A stretch of 13,733 bases of DNA from an uncultured Eubacteriales bacterium (GTDB lineage Bacteria; Bacillota; Clostridia; Oscillospirales; Oscillospiraceae), in NCBI GenBank assembly GCA_900540635.1, contig UQGU01000058.1, positions 1 through 13,733 on the forward strand. The letters are read 5' to 3'. Of this stretch, positions 6,359-13,726 are shown piece by piece (position 1 is the first letter of the stretch; every line of letters begins with the position of its first letter). The notes below the pieces were generated by a model. The model saw nothing but the letters and a program-made list of their open reading frames with translations, was not told the origin of the DNA and did not search any database. Position numbers and translations under genes: made by a program.

Positions 6359-7695
6359 AGCAAACGATCCAATTATCCGACCACTTTACCTACGGGAAGC
6401 TGTTCCGATTCACTTTGCCCTCCATCGCCATGATGGTCTTTACTTCCATCTACAGCGTGGTAGACGGCTTTTTCATTTCCAATTTTGCCGGAAAGACCGC
6501 CTTTGCGGCTCTGAACCTTATCTGGCCCTTTCTGATGATCCTGGGCGGTATGGGCTTCATGATCGGCACCGGCGGCACGGCTCTGGTGTCCCGTTACCTG
6601 GGTGCCGGAGACAGCGAAAAGGCCAACCGGTATTTTGCCATGATGATCGAGCTGACCATCCTGCTGGGTGCGGCGCTGACCGCCATTGGCCTTTTGTTCA
6701 TGGAGCCGATCTCCAGACTTCTGGGCGCTACGGAGGAAATGGTACCCGACTGCGTACTCTACGGCCGTATCGTCATCGCCTTTAACATCGCTTTCATGCT
6801 GCAAAATGTCTTCCAGAGCTTTCTGATTGCCGCGGAAAAGCCCCGTCTGGGACTCATTGCCACGGTGTCCGCAGGTGTTACCAACATGATTCTGGACGCA
6901 CTGCTTGTGGGTGTGCTGCGGTGGAGTGTGGCGGGCGCGGCTCTGGCCACCGGCCTGAGCCAGACCATGGGCGCACTGATTCCCCTGATCTTCTTCCTGA
7001 AAAAGGACAACGGCAGCCCCCTGCATCTGCGCCCGGTCCGGATGGAAGCAAAGCCTCTGCTTCAGGCCTGCGGCAACGGCGCCTCTGAGCTCATGAGCAA
7101 CATATCCGGCTCCATCGTAGCCATGGTATATAATTTCCAGCTTCTGAAATTCCTGGGTGAGGACGGCGTCTCCGCCTACGGCGTCATGATGTACGTCAGC
7201 TTTATCTTTGTCGCCATCTTTGTTGGCTACTCCATCGGCTCCTCCCCCATCATCAGCTTCCACTTCGGCGCGGAAAACAAGCCGGAATTGCAAAATATGT
7301 TCCGCAAGAGCACCCTTTTGATGACGGTTCTGGGCGTTGTTATGACCCTTTCCGCCATTTTAATGGCCAAGCCCCTGGCAAAGCTCTTCGTAGGCTATGA
7401 CCCGGGGCTGTATCACCTGACCTATGAGGCCTTTCGGCTCTACAGCATTGCCTTCCTGTTCACGGGCCTGAACATCTTCTCCTCCTCCCTCTTCACAGCC
7501 CTGAACAACGGCGCAGTCTCCGCCGCCATCTCCTTTATGCGCACACTGGTCTTTCAGATTGGCGCCGTGCTGCTGCTGCCGGAGCTGGTGGGTGTCAATG
7601 GACTCTGGCTGGCCACCTTCGTCGCTGAGGGCTGTGCGCTGCTGGTTTCAGCGCTGTTCGTGCTGGGAAACCGGAAGAAATATGGGTATTTCTAA
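6355..7695 (+). CDS. MATE family multidrug efflux transporter, MepA-like
   Basis: A 446-residue inner membrane protein with about twelve hydrophobic segments in two similar halves, as expected for MATE cation antiporters that export drugs or metabolites in exchange for Na+ or H+. Typical sites are the first-helix motif SIYSVVDGFFIS (31-42, with conserved acidic D37), GTGGTALVSRYLGAGD after helix 2, and in the second half VGYSIGSSPIISFHFGAEN. The start overlaps the MarR stop codon, with GGAAAGGAA at 6341-6349 as ribosome binding site, so expression is tied to the regulator. Grouping with MepA rather than NorM or DinF rests on the MarR pairing and general look of the sequence. The exported compound is unknown. 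Its 3' end is six bases from repeat copy C. Confidence 0.92.
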   Translation: MKQTIQLSDHFTYGKLFRFTLPSIAMMVFTSIYSVVDGFFISNFAGKTAFAALNLIWPFLMILGGMGFMIGTGGTALVSRYLGAGDSEKANRYFAMMIELTILLGAALTAIGLLFMEPISRLLGATEEMVPDCVLYGRIVIAFNIAFMLQNVFQSFLIAAEKPRLGLIATVSAGVTNMILDALLVGVLRWSVAGAALATGLSQTMGALIPLIFFLKKDNGSPLHLRPVRMEAKPLLQACGNGASELMSNISGSIVAMVYNFQLLKFLGEDGVSAYGVMMYVSFIFVAIFVGYSIGSSPIISFHFGAENKPELQNMFRKSTLLMTVLGVVMTLSAILMAKPLAKLFVGYDPGLYHLTYEAFRLYSIAFLFTGLNIFSSSLFTALNNGAVSAAISFMRTLVFQIGAVLLLPELVGVNGLWLATFVAEGCALLVSALFVLGNRKKYGYF

Positions 7696-7700
7696 CCCTT

Positions 7701-8008
7701 AACCTTCCCCTGCGGAAAAAGCTTCCCCTTCGGGCGGTGCGTCGCGCAGCGAATTGAATCTAACATAGCTGCCGGTGGCAGCTATACCGCAAAAAGTGGT
7801 GCTGGCAGGGCGTAAGCCCTGACTGAGGAGGGGCCTAATGGGCGGGAGCAGTTGGAGCCAAAGAAGGCACTTATTTCCTACCGCTCACGCTCGCAACGCC
7901 CCTCATCCATAAATTATGGTATAGCTGCCACTGGCAGCTATAGGAGATTAGATTCGCTGCGCGACGCACCGCCGCTGCGGCGGTCCCCCTTCCCCGGTGG
8001 GGAAGGTT
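7701..8008. repeat. Interspersed palindromic repeat, copy C (full nested form)
   Basis: A 308-bp noncoding element filling most of the gap between the MATE gene and argS. It is a set of nested inverted repeats. The outermost ends are AACCTTCCCC (7701-7710) and GGGGAAGGTT (7999-8008). Inside these are 56-base arms at 7733-7788 and 7918-7973 that match as inverted repeats at 50 of 56 positions, each containing its own ATAGCTGCC/GGCAGCTAT hairpin. The innermost part carries the core motif GACTGAGGAGGGG (7821-7833) and a partly complementary GCCCCTC. Positions 7745-7855 nearly match 1-110. There is no transposase frame, so it resembles a nonautonomous miniature element or a REP-like palindromic unit. 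Confidence 0.87.
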
Positions 8009-8015
8009 TAGAGAG

Positions 8016-8068
8016 AAAAACCTGCCGCAAACCGCCCTTTTTGGGGGCGCTTGCGGCAGGCATTTTTT
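8016..8068. terminator. Bidirectional terminator between MATE and argS
   Basis: The outer stem CCTGCCGCAA (8021-8030) pairs with TTGCGGCAGG (8051-8060), and an inner GCCC pairs with GGGC around a T-rich loop. Six T residues follow on the plus strand (8063-8068) and five A residues precede it (8016-8020), so it can stop both the plus-strand MATE transcript and the minus-strand argS transcript. The argS stop codon lies inside its T-run. Confidence 0.9.
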
Positions 8069-9815
8069 ACATTTTTTCCGGGGCGGAGAAGCCCAGCAGG
8101 TCGATACAGCTTTCCAGGATGTTCTTGGCAAGGCCAATGAGGGCGATGTAGCCCGCCTGGAGCTGCGCGTCCTCCTCGCTGAGGATGCGGGTCTCGTGGT
8201 AGAACTTGTTGACGCAGCCGGCAAGCTCATAGATATAGGCGCAGATGAGGTTGGGGCTGGAGGTCTTGAGGGCCTGCTCCAGGGTGGGGCCAAGCTTGGT
8301 CACGGAGAGCATCAGATCCTTGGCGTAGTCGTTGGCGGGCTCCTGAATGGGCAGGCTCTCCCAGGCACCGTAGCGGGAGAGGATGCTCTTGATCCGCACA
8401 ATGGTATAGAGAATGTAGGGGCCGGTGTTGCCCTCGAAGGCGGCGAAGCGCTCCATATCAAAGTTATAATCCTTGGTGGGCTGGTTCGAAAGGTCGCCGT
8501 ATTTCAGGGCGGCCATGGCGATTTTGGCCGTGGTGGCCTCCACCTCGTCGTCGCCCACGATCCTGTTCTCCACCACCTTGGTCCGGACGAAGTTCGTCAT
8601 GTCCGCAATCAGGGTTTCCAGCCGCAGCACGCCGCCGTCTCTGGTCTTGAAGGGCTTGCCGTCACTGCCGTTCATGGTGCCGAAGCCCACGTGCTCCAGC
8701 TCGGTGGTGGGGGGCACGATGCCCGCCTTCCGGGCGGCCCGGAACACCTGCTCAAAGTGCAGGTTCTGCCGCTTGTCGGTGACGTAGAGCACCTTGTCCG
8801 GGTGCCAGTCCTGCATCCGCTGGACCAGGGTGGCCAAATCGGTGGTGGCATAGATGGAGGAGCCGTCGGACTTCACCAGAATGCAGGGGGGAACCTCCTT
8901 TTTGTCCCCCTCCTGGGCCACGGGGATGACCCAGGCCCCCTCGGACTGGACGGCAATGCCCCGGGCCTTCATATCCTCCACCATGGCGGGGATATAGGGG
9001 TCGGCGTCGGATTCGCCCAGCCACTTCTCAAAGTGGACGTCCAGATTGTCATAGTTCTTCCGGAGGTCCGCCACGGACACGTTCATAATGTGCCGCCACA
9101 GCGCCCGGTAGCCCCGGCGGCCCTGCTGCAGCTCCAGGGTGGCCTGGTGGGCCTTGTGGGAGAATGCGGGGTCACTCTTCCTGGCGGAGGCGGTGGGGTA
9201 GATCTCCTCCAGATCGGAGACCGTGAAGGGGGCCTCCTTGGGGTACTCCCCGGTGAAATCCGGGTCAAAATAGGGCAGGTCCGGCTGCCGCTCTGAAAGC
9301 TCTGCGATGATCAGGCCCATCTGCAAGCCCCAGTCGCCCAGGTGCACATCGCCGATGGCGTTGTAGCCCAGGTACTTATAGAGCCGCTTCAGGCTCTCGC
9401 CGATGATGGCGGGGCGCAGGTGGCCGATGTGCAGGGGCTTGGCCACATTGGCCCCGCCGTAGTCCACCACAATGGTCTTGCCCGCCCCGGGCTGGGCAAT
9501 GCCGAACTTGGGAGAAACGCGCATGCCCTCCAGGTAGGTCTGCAAAAAGCGGCCGGAGAGCTTTAGGTTGATGAAGCCCGGCATAACGGCCTCCACCATG
9601 CTGTAGTCCCCAGCGTCCAGCTGCTCTGCCACGGCCTTGGCAATCTGGATGGGGGCGCACTTATACTGCTTGGCAGCGGCCAAAGCGCCGTTGCACTGGT
9701 ATTCGCACAGGTCCGGCCGGTTGGACACGGTGACCCGGCCAAAGGAACGGTCGTAGCCCGCCTGTTCAAAGGCCGCCTGCATTTTCTCGGTGATAATATC
9801 CAGAATCTTTTCCAC
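8067..9815 (-). CDS. argS: Arginyl-tRNA synthetase
   Basis: A 582-residue class I aminoacyl-tRNA synthetase that charges tRNA-Arg with arginine. Domains in order: the N-terminal ArgRS-specific domain (about 1-100), the Rossmann catalytic core with VDYGGANVAKPLHIGHLRPA (117-136), whose HIGH motif is at 129-132, GDVHLGDWG (155-163), and GKPFKTRDGG at 386-395, which stands in place of KMSK as is usual for many ArgRS enzymes. The DALR anticodon-binding domain runs from about 463 to the end and includes the NKFYH and RILSEE elements. The chosen start is GTG at 9813-9815, since an AGGAGG lies seven bases upstream and the N-terminus fits the family. It follows the ABC-F gene by 12 bases, with its ribosome binding site touching that gene's stop codon, so the two are probably one transcript with coupled translation. 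Confidence 0.96.
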   Translation of the reverse strand: MEKILDIITEKMQAAFEQAGYDRSFGRVTVSNRPDLCEYQCNGALAAAKQYKCAPIQIAKAVAEQLDAGDYSMVEAVMPGFINLKLSGRFLQTYLEGMRVSPKFGIAQPGAGKTIVVDYGGANVAKPLHIGHLRPAIIGESLKRLYKYLGYNAIGDVHLGDWGLQMGLIIAELSERQPDLPYFDPDFTGEYPKEAPFTVSDLEEIYPTASARKSDPAFSHKAHQATLELQQGRRGYRALWRHIMNVSVADLRKNYDNLDVHFEKWLGESDADPYIPAMVEDMKARGIAVQSEGAWVIPVAQEGDKKEVPPCILVKSDGSSIYATTDLATLVQRMQDWHPDKVLYVTDKRQNLHFEQVFRAARKAGIVPPTTELEHVGFGTMNGSDGKPFKTRDGGVLRLETLIADMTNFVRTKVVENRIVGDDEVEATTAKIAMAALKYGDLSNQPTKDYNFDMERFAAFEGNTGPYILYTIVRIKSILSRYGAWESLPIQEPANDYAKDLMLSVTKLGPTLEQALKTSSPNLICAYIYELAGCVNKFYHETRILSEEDAQLQAGYIALIGLAKNILESCIDLLGFSAPEKM

Positions 9816-9830
9816 GAAAATTCCTCCTCA
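9816..9830 (-). promoter_or_regulatory. Ribosome binding site overlapping the ABC-F stop codon
   Basis: On the minus strand the ABC-F stop TGA (9830-9828) runs straight into AGGAGG (9828-9823), sharing one base. The GTG start of argS follows after seven bases. This decides the GTG start and suggests translational coupling. Confidence 0.8.
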
Positions 9831-11432
9831 GTCCTTTTTCTGTTCGGCCAGCCAGTTGAGGTAATCGTCATAGGTGCCGTAGCGGTCTACGATGGTGCCG
9901 TCGCTCTGGAAGGCGATGACCCGGTTACAGGTAGAGGTCAGCAGCTCGTGGTCGTGGGAGGCCAGCAGCACCACGCCCTGGAAAGCCTCCAGGCCCTTGT
10001 TCACCGCCTGAATGGATTCCATATCCAGGTGGTTGGTGGGCTGGTCCAGCAGCAGCACGTTGGCACCCGAGAGCATCATCTTGCTGAGCATACATCTTAC
10101 CTTTTCACCGCCGGAGAGGACGTTTACATGCTTGAACACATCCTCATTGGAGAACAGCATCCGGCCCAGGAAGCCCCGGAGGTACACATCGTCCTTCTTG
10201 GCGGAGTACTGCCGCAGCCAGTCCACCAGCTCCATTTCGTTGCCCTCGAAATACTCGGTGTTGTCCTTGGGCAGGTAGCTGCGGATGGTGGAAACGCCCC
10301 ACTTGATGGAGCCCTCCTCCGGCTCCAGCTCCCCCATGAGGACCTTGAAGAGGGCCGTCTGGGCCAGTTCGTTTTCGCCCACGAAGGCGATCTTGTCCGT
10401 GCGGCCCACGGAGAAATAGACCTTGTCCAGCAGCTTTACCCCGTCTACGGTGACGGAGATATCCTTCACGGTGAGCACATCCTTGCCCAGCTCCCGCTCG
10501 CTCTGGAAGCCCACGAAGGGATAGCGCCGGGTGGAGGAGGGCATCTCTTCCACACTCAGCTTGTCTAAGAGCTTTCTTCTGGCAGTAGCCTGCTTGGCCT
10601 TGGCCTTGTTGGCGGAGAAGCGCTGAATAAACAGCTGCAATTCCTCGATTTTTTCCTGGTTCTTCTTGTTCTTGTTCCGGATCATGGCCTGGACCATCTG
10701 GGAGGATTCATACCAGAAGTCGTAGTTGCCCACGTACATCTTGATCTTGCCGTAGTCAATATCCACGGTATGGGTGCAGACGGTATTCAGGAAATGCCGG
10801 TCGTGGCTGACGGCGATGACCATGCCGGGGAAGTCCAGCAGGAAGTCCTCCAGCCAGTTGATGGCCTCGATATCCAGGTTGTTGGTGGGCTCGTCCAGCA
10901 TGACGATGTCCGGGTTGCCGAACAGCGCCTGGGCAAGCAGGACCTTCACCTTCAGCCGGGGGTCAACGCTGGCCATCTGCTCATAGTGCAGCTCTGTGCC
11001 GATGCCCAGGCCCTGCAGCAGGCGGGAAGCATCGGACTCGGCTTCCCAGCCCCCCAATTCTGCAAACTCCGCCTCCAGGTCCGCCGCCCGCAGGCCGTCC
11101 TCATCGGTGAAGTCGGGCTTTTCATAGATGGCGTCCTTTTCCTTCATGACGTCGTACAGGTGCTTGTTGCCCATGATGACGGTGTCCATAACGGTGTAGT
11201 CATCGTAGGCGTTCTGGTTCTGCTTCAAAACGGAGACCCGCTTGGTGGGGTCGATCTCAATGGAGCCGGTGGTAGAATCCAGCTCCCCTGTGAGGATGCG
11301 CAGGAAGGTGGACTTGCCCGCCCCGTTGGCGCCGATGATGCCATAGCAGTTGCCGGGCAAAAACTGCAAATCCACATGCTGGAACAGCCACTGCCCACCA
11401 AACTGCATACCCAAATTGCTGACTGTGATCAT
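9828..11432 (-). CDS. ABC-F family ATPase (YkpA/YbiT-like) with one degenerate ATP site
   Basis: A 534-residue soluble protein with two ABC domains and no membrane segments. ABC-F proteins act on the ribosome, some in translation control and some in antibiotic protection. Domain 1 has Walker A GANGAGKST (34-42), Walker B VMLDEPTNNLD (177-187, E181 present) and switch H210, but its signature region reads ASVDPRLKVK (154-163) instead of LSGGEK. A charged inter-domain linker at about 240-310, rich in Lys and Gln, corresponds to the tRNA-contacting segment. Domain 2 has a proper signature LSGGEK (439-444) and H493, but its Walker A reads GENELAQTA, without the lysine, and its Walker B reads LLLDQPTNHLD, with Q464 in place of the catalytic glutamate. 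AAGGAGA at 11439-11445 supports the start. The pairing with argS supports a translation role. I prefer YkpA/YbiT-like over a resistance-type ABC-F, without a tree. Confidence 0.93.
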   Translation of the reverse strand: MITVSNLGMQFGGQWLFQHVDLQFLPGNCYGIIGANGAGKSTFLRILTGELDSTTGSIEIDPTKRVSVLKQNQNAYDDYTVMDTVIMGNKHLYDVMKEKDAIYEKPDFTDEDGLRAADLEAEFAELGGWEAESDASRLLQGLGIGTELHYEQMASVDPRLKVKVLLAQALFGNPDIVMLDEPTNNLDIEAINWLEDFLLDFPGMVIAVSHDRHFLNTVCTHTVDIDYGKIKMYVGNYDFWYESSQMVQAMIRNKNKKNQEKIEELQLFIQRFSANKAKAKQATARRKLLDKLSVEEMPSSTRRYPFVGFQSERELGKDVLTVKDISVTVDGVKLLDKVYFSVGRTDKIAFVGENELAQTALFKVLMGELEPEEGSIKWGVSTIRSYLPKDNTEYFEGNEMELVDWLRQYSAKKDDVYLRGFLGRMLFSNEDVFKHVNVLSGGEKVRCMLSKMMLSGANVLLLDQPTNHLDMESIQAVNKGLEAFQGVVLLASHDHELLTSTCNRVIAFQSDGTIVDRYGTYDDYLNWLAEQKKD

Positions 11433-11498
11433 TGCTTGTCTCCTTCGTTACCTAAATAATTTTGTTCATTCCAAATAACAGGGCCTTGCAGGAAATAC

Positions 11499-11616
11499 AA
11501 GTTGACAGTTGACAGTTGACAGTTGACAGTTAAGGAGTCCCTTCGGGAGAATTTTGAAATCTTTTCCGAGGAAGTACCAAAACTGTCCACTGTCAACTGT
11601 CCATTGTCAACTGTTC
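11499..11616. repeat. Heptamer tandem array in inverted arrangement
   Basis: The left arm holds four exact GACAGTT units (11504-11531) after a partial unit. The right arm (11581-11615) holds five complementary-orientation units of AACTGTC type: AACTGTC, CACTGTC, AACTGTC, CATTGTC, AACTGTT. A 49-base middle separates the arms and contains a small TCCC-TTC-GGGA hairpin. The arms could pair along most of their length. Every exact unit contains TTGACA across the join, which is a -35 consensus. The element lies in the 341-base gap between the divergent ABC-F and htpG genes. Elsewhere in the gap I see only the two ribosome binding sites and the htpG control region; no clear ABC-F promoter stands out. 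Confidence 0.88.
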
Positions 11617-11687
11617 AAGACCGCATACTCATACAGTTTAATCTTACCACAAAATTGTAAATAAAGAAAGAACTTTTTTCCTGGCCC

Positions 11688-11715
11688 TTGCTTTTTTTGC
11701 AAAGTGCGCTATAAT
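11688..11715 (+). promoter_or_regulatory. Promoter of htpG
   Basis: A perfect -10 TATAAT (11710-11715) is preceded at 16 bases by a partial -35, TTGCTT (11688-11693). The CIRCE operator starts one base after the -10, so a bound repressor would cover the transcription start. Confidence 0.8.
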
Positions 11716-11716
11716 A

Positions 11717-11743
11717 TTAGCACTCAGATGAAGTGAGTGCTAA
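11717..11743. promoter_or_regulatory. CIRCE operator (HrcA binding site)
   Basis: A perfect match to the known CIRCE consensus: TTAGCACTC (11717-11725), nine spacer bases, then GAGTGCTAA (11735-11743). HrcA, the heat-shock repressor of groESL and dnaK operons in Firmicutes, binds this element, so htpG is predicted to be derepressed by heat or misfolded protein stress together with those chaperones. Confidence 0.96.
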
Positions 11744-11773
11744 TTGCACGTGAAGAAAGGAAGTTATTGCATC

Positions 11774-13663
11774 ATGGAAAAGAAACAGTTTAAGGCCGAA
11801 TCCCAGCGGCTGCTGGATCTGATGATCAACTCTATTTATACCCACCGGGAGATCTTCCTGCGGGAAATCATCTCCAACGCCTCCGACGCCATTGACAAGC
11901 TGGCCTATACGGCCCTGACCGATGAGAAGGTGGGCGTTGCCCGGGACCAGTTCGCCATCACCATCACCCGGGACAAGGAAAACCGCACCCTCACCGTGTC
12001 CGATAACGGCATCGGCATGAGCAAGGAGGAGATGGAGGAGAACCTGGGCACCATCGCCAAGTCCGGCTCCCTGGGCTTCAAGCAGGCCATGGAGAAGAAG
12101 GAAGACATCGATATCATCGGCCAGTTCGGCGTGGGCTTCTATTCCGCCTTCATGGTGGCAAGCGAAGTCACCGTCATCTCCAAGAAGTACGGCTCCGACA
12201 AGGCCTACAAGTGGGTCTCCAACGGCACCGACGGCTACACCATCGAGGAAGCGGAGCGGGAAAACGCCGGTACGGACGTGATCATGGTCCTGAAGCCCGA
12301 CACCGAGGAGAACACCTACAACCAGTACCTGGAGGAATACGAGATCCGGAATCTCGTCACCAAGTATTCCGACTATATCCACTACCCCATCCGCATGGAG
12401 GTGGAGAAGTCCCGGAAGAAGGAGGACTCCCCCGAGGACAAGCCCGAGTACGAGAGCTACAAAGAGGTCGTCACCCTGAACTCCATGGTGCCCATCTGGC
12501 AGAAGAACAAGAAGGACGTCACCGAGGAGGAGTACAACCAGTTCTATCAGAGCAAGTTCTACGACTACAATAAGCCCCTGCGGGTAGTCCATTTCAGCGC
12601 CGAGGGTCAGGTGTCCTTCAAGGCCCTGCTGTATATTCCCTCCAAGGCCCCCTACGACTTCTACACCAAGGACTTCAAGCGCGGCTTGCAGCTGTATTCC
12701 AGCGGCGTGATGATCATGGAGAACTGCGAGGATCTGCTGCCCGAGCACTTCCGCTTCGTCCGGGGCATTGTGGACAGCCAGGATCTGTCCCTGAACATCA
12801 GTCGTGAAATGCTCCAGCACAACCGCCAGCTGACCATTATCGCCCGGAACATCGAGAAGAAGATCAAGTCCGAGCTGAAGGCCATGCTGGACAACGACCG
12901 GGAGAAGTACGAGGAGTTCTACGCCGCCTTTGGCCGCCAGCTGAAATACGGTGCCGTATCCGACTACGGTGCCCACAAGGAAAGCTGCCAGGATCTGCTG
13001 CTGTTCTACAGCCACAAGCAGGGCAAGCTGATTTCTCTGAAAGAATATGTGGATGCCATGCCCGAGGGCCAGGAGAAGATCTATTTCGCCCCCGGCGAAA
13101 ACAAGGAGCTGCTTGCAAAGCTGCCCCAGGTGACATTGCTTGACGGCAAGGGCTACGACACCCTGCTCTTCACCGAAGATGTGGATGAGTTCGTGCCCCA
13201 GACCCTGATGACCTACCAGGAGAAGAGCTTCTGCAACGTCTCCACGGATGACCTGGGCCTCCAGTCCGAGGACGAGAAGAAGGCCGCCGAGGCTGAGGCC
13301 GAGGAGAAGAAGGGCTTCCTGACCTTCGTGAAGGACAGCCTGGGCGATCAGGTCAAGGAGGTCCGGCTGAACAAGAATCTGGGCGCCTACCCCGTGGCCA
13401 TGGTGCCCGATGCCGACATGAGCTTTGAGATGGAGAAGTACATGAAGCGGGTGAACCCCGATTTCAGCTTCCCCTCTGCCCGGATTCTGGAGCTGAACCC
13501 GGACAACGACACCGTCAAGCACCTGCAGGAGGTCATGACCTCTGACCCCGTGATGGCCAAGGATCTGGCCCAGCTGCTGTGCTGCCAGGCCCAGCTCATG
13601 GCCCAGCTGCCCATCGACGACCCCTACGCCTACACCGATCTGGTGTGCAAGCTGGTGAAGTAA
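11774..13663 (+). CDS. htpG: Hsp90-family molecular chaperone HtpG
   Basis: A 629-residue cytoplasmic ATP-dependent chaperone, close to the usual bacterial length. The N-terminal GHKL ATPase domain shows EIFLREIISNASDAIDKL (26-43, with E31 and N35), DNGIGM (77-82), the lid start LGTIAKSGS (91-99) and GQFGVGFYSAFMV (116-128). The middle domain includes FSAEGQVSFKALLYIP, GLQLYSSGVMIMENCEDLLP and the conserved RGIVDSQDLSLNISREMLQ, and the C-terminal dimerisation domain follows. A longer reading from TTG at 11744 is possible, but that codon abuts the CIRCE element and has no ribosome binding site. The ATG at 11774 has AAAGGAAG at 11756-11763 and gives the normal N-terminus. It is transcribed alone, divergently from the ABC-F and argS pair, under predicted HrcA control. 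Confidence 0.96.
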   Translation: MEKKQFKAESQRLLDLMINSIYTHREIFLREIISNASDAIDKLAYTALTDEKVGVARDQFAITITRDKENRTLTVSDNGIGMSKEEMEENLGTIAKSGSLGFKQAMEKKEDIDIIGQFGVGFYSAFMVASEVTVISKKYGSDKAYKWVSNGTDGYTIEEAERENAGTDVIMVLKPDTEENTYNQYLEEYEIRNLVTKYSDYIHYPIRMEVEKSRKKEDSPEDKPEYESYKEVVTLNSMVPIWQKNKKDVTEEEYNQFYQSKFYDYNKPLRVVHFSAEGQVSFKALLYIPSKAPYDFYTKDFKRGLQLYSSGVMIMENCEDLLPEHFRFVRGIVDSQDLSLNISREMLQHNRQLTIIARNIEKKIKSELKAMLDNDREKYEEFYAAFGRQLKYGAVSDYGAHKESCQDLLLFYSHKQGKLISLKEYVDAMPEGQEKIYFAPGENKELLAKLPQVTLLDGKGYDTLLFTEDVDEFVPQTLMTYQEKSFCNVSTDDLGLQSEDEKKAAEAEAEEKKGFLTFVKDSLGDQVKEVRLNKNLGAYPVAMVPDADMSFEMEKYMKRVNPDFSFPSARILELNPDNDTVKHLQEVMTSDPVMAKDLAQLLCCQAQLMAQLPIDDPYAYTDLVCKLVK

Positions 13664-13710
13664 CACAATAAAAGAAACGGGGCTGTTAGAAAAGTATGTC
13701 GCTGCGAACC

Positions 13711-13726
13711 AGTGACCGATGTCACT
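13711..13726. repeat. Short hairpin near the window end
   Basis: AGTGAC (13711-13716), loop CGAT, GTCACT (13721-13726). It lies 48 bases after htpG and has no T-run inside the window. It could be part of another intergenic repeat continuing past the edge. No complete htpG terminator is visible. Confidence 0.4.

Noticed and set aside
7852..8151. 99-codon plus-strand open frame through repeat copy C into the argS end
   Set aside because: It runs through the palindromic repeat and the bidirectional terminator, has no ribosome binding site, and is therefore noncoding.
8196..9296. 366-codon plus-strand open frame inside argS
   Set aside because: Gly/Val-rich shadow of argS, which carries the HIGH motif and full family length.
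11499..11616. Possible CRISPR array in the GACAGTT repeats
   Set aside because: The units are seven bases long, directly adjacent without spacers, and arranged as an inverted pair; no cas genes are nearby.
11744..11773. Extended HtpG N-terminus from TTG at 11744
   Set aside because: The TTG directly abuts the CIRCE element with no ribosome binding site; the ATG at 11774 has one and gives the normal family N-terminus.
11717..13666. 649-codon minus-strand open frame opposite htpG
   Set aside because: The translation is a Leu/Val/Gly/His-rich shadow with no domain, while the plus strand encodes an unmistakable HtpG with promoter and CIRCE.
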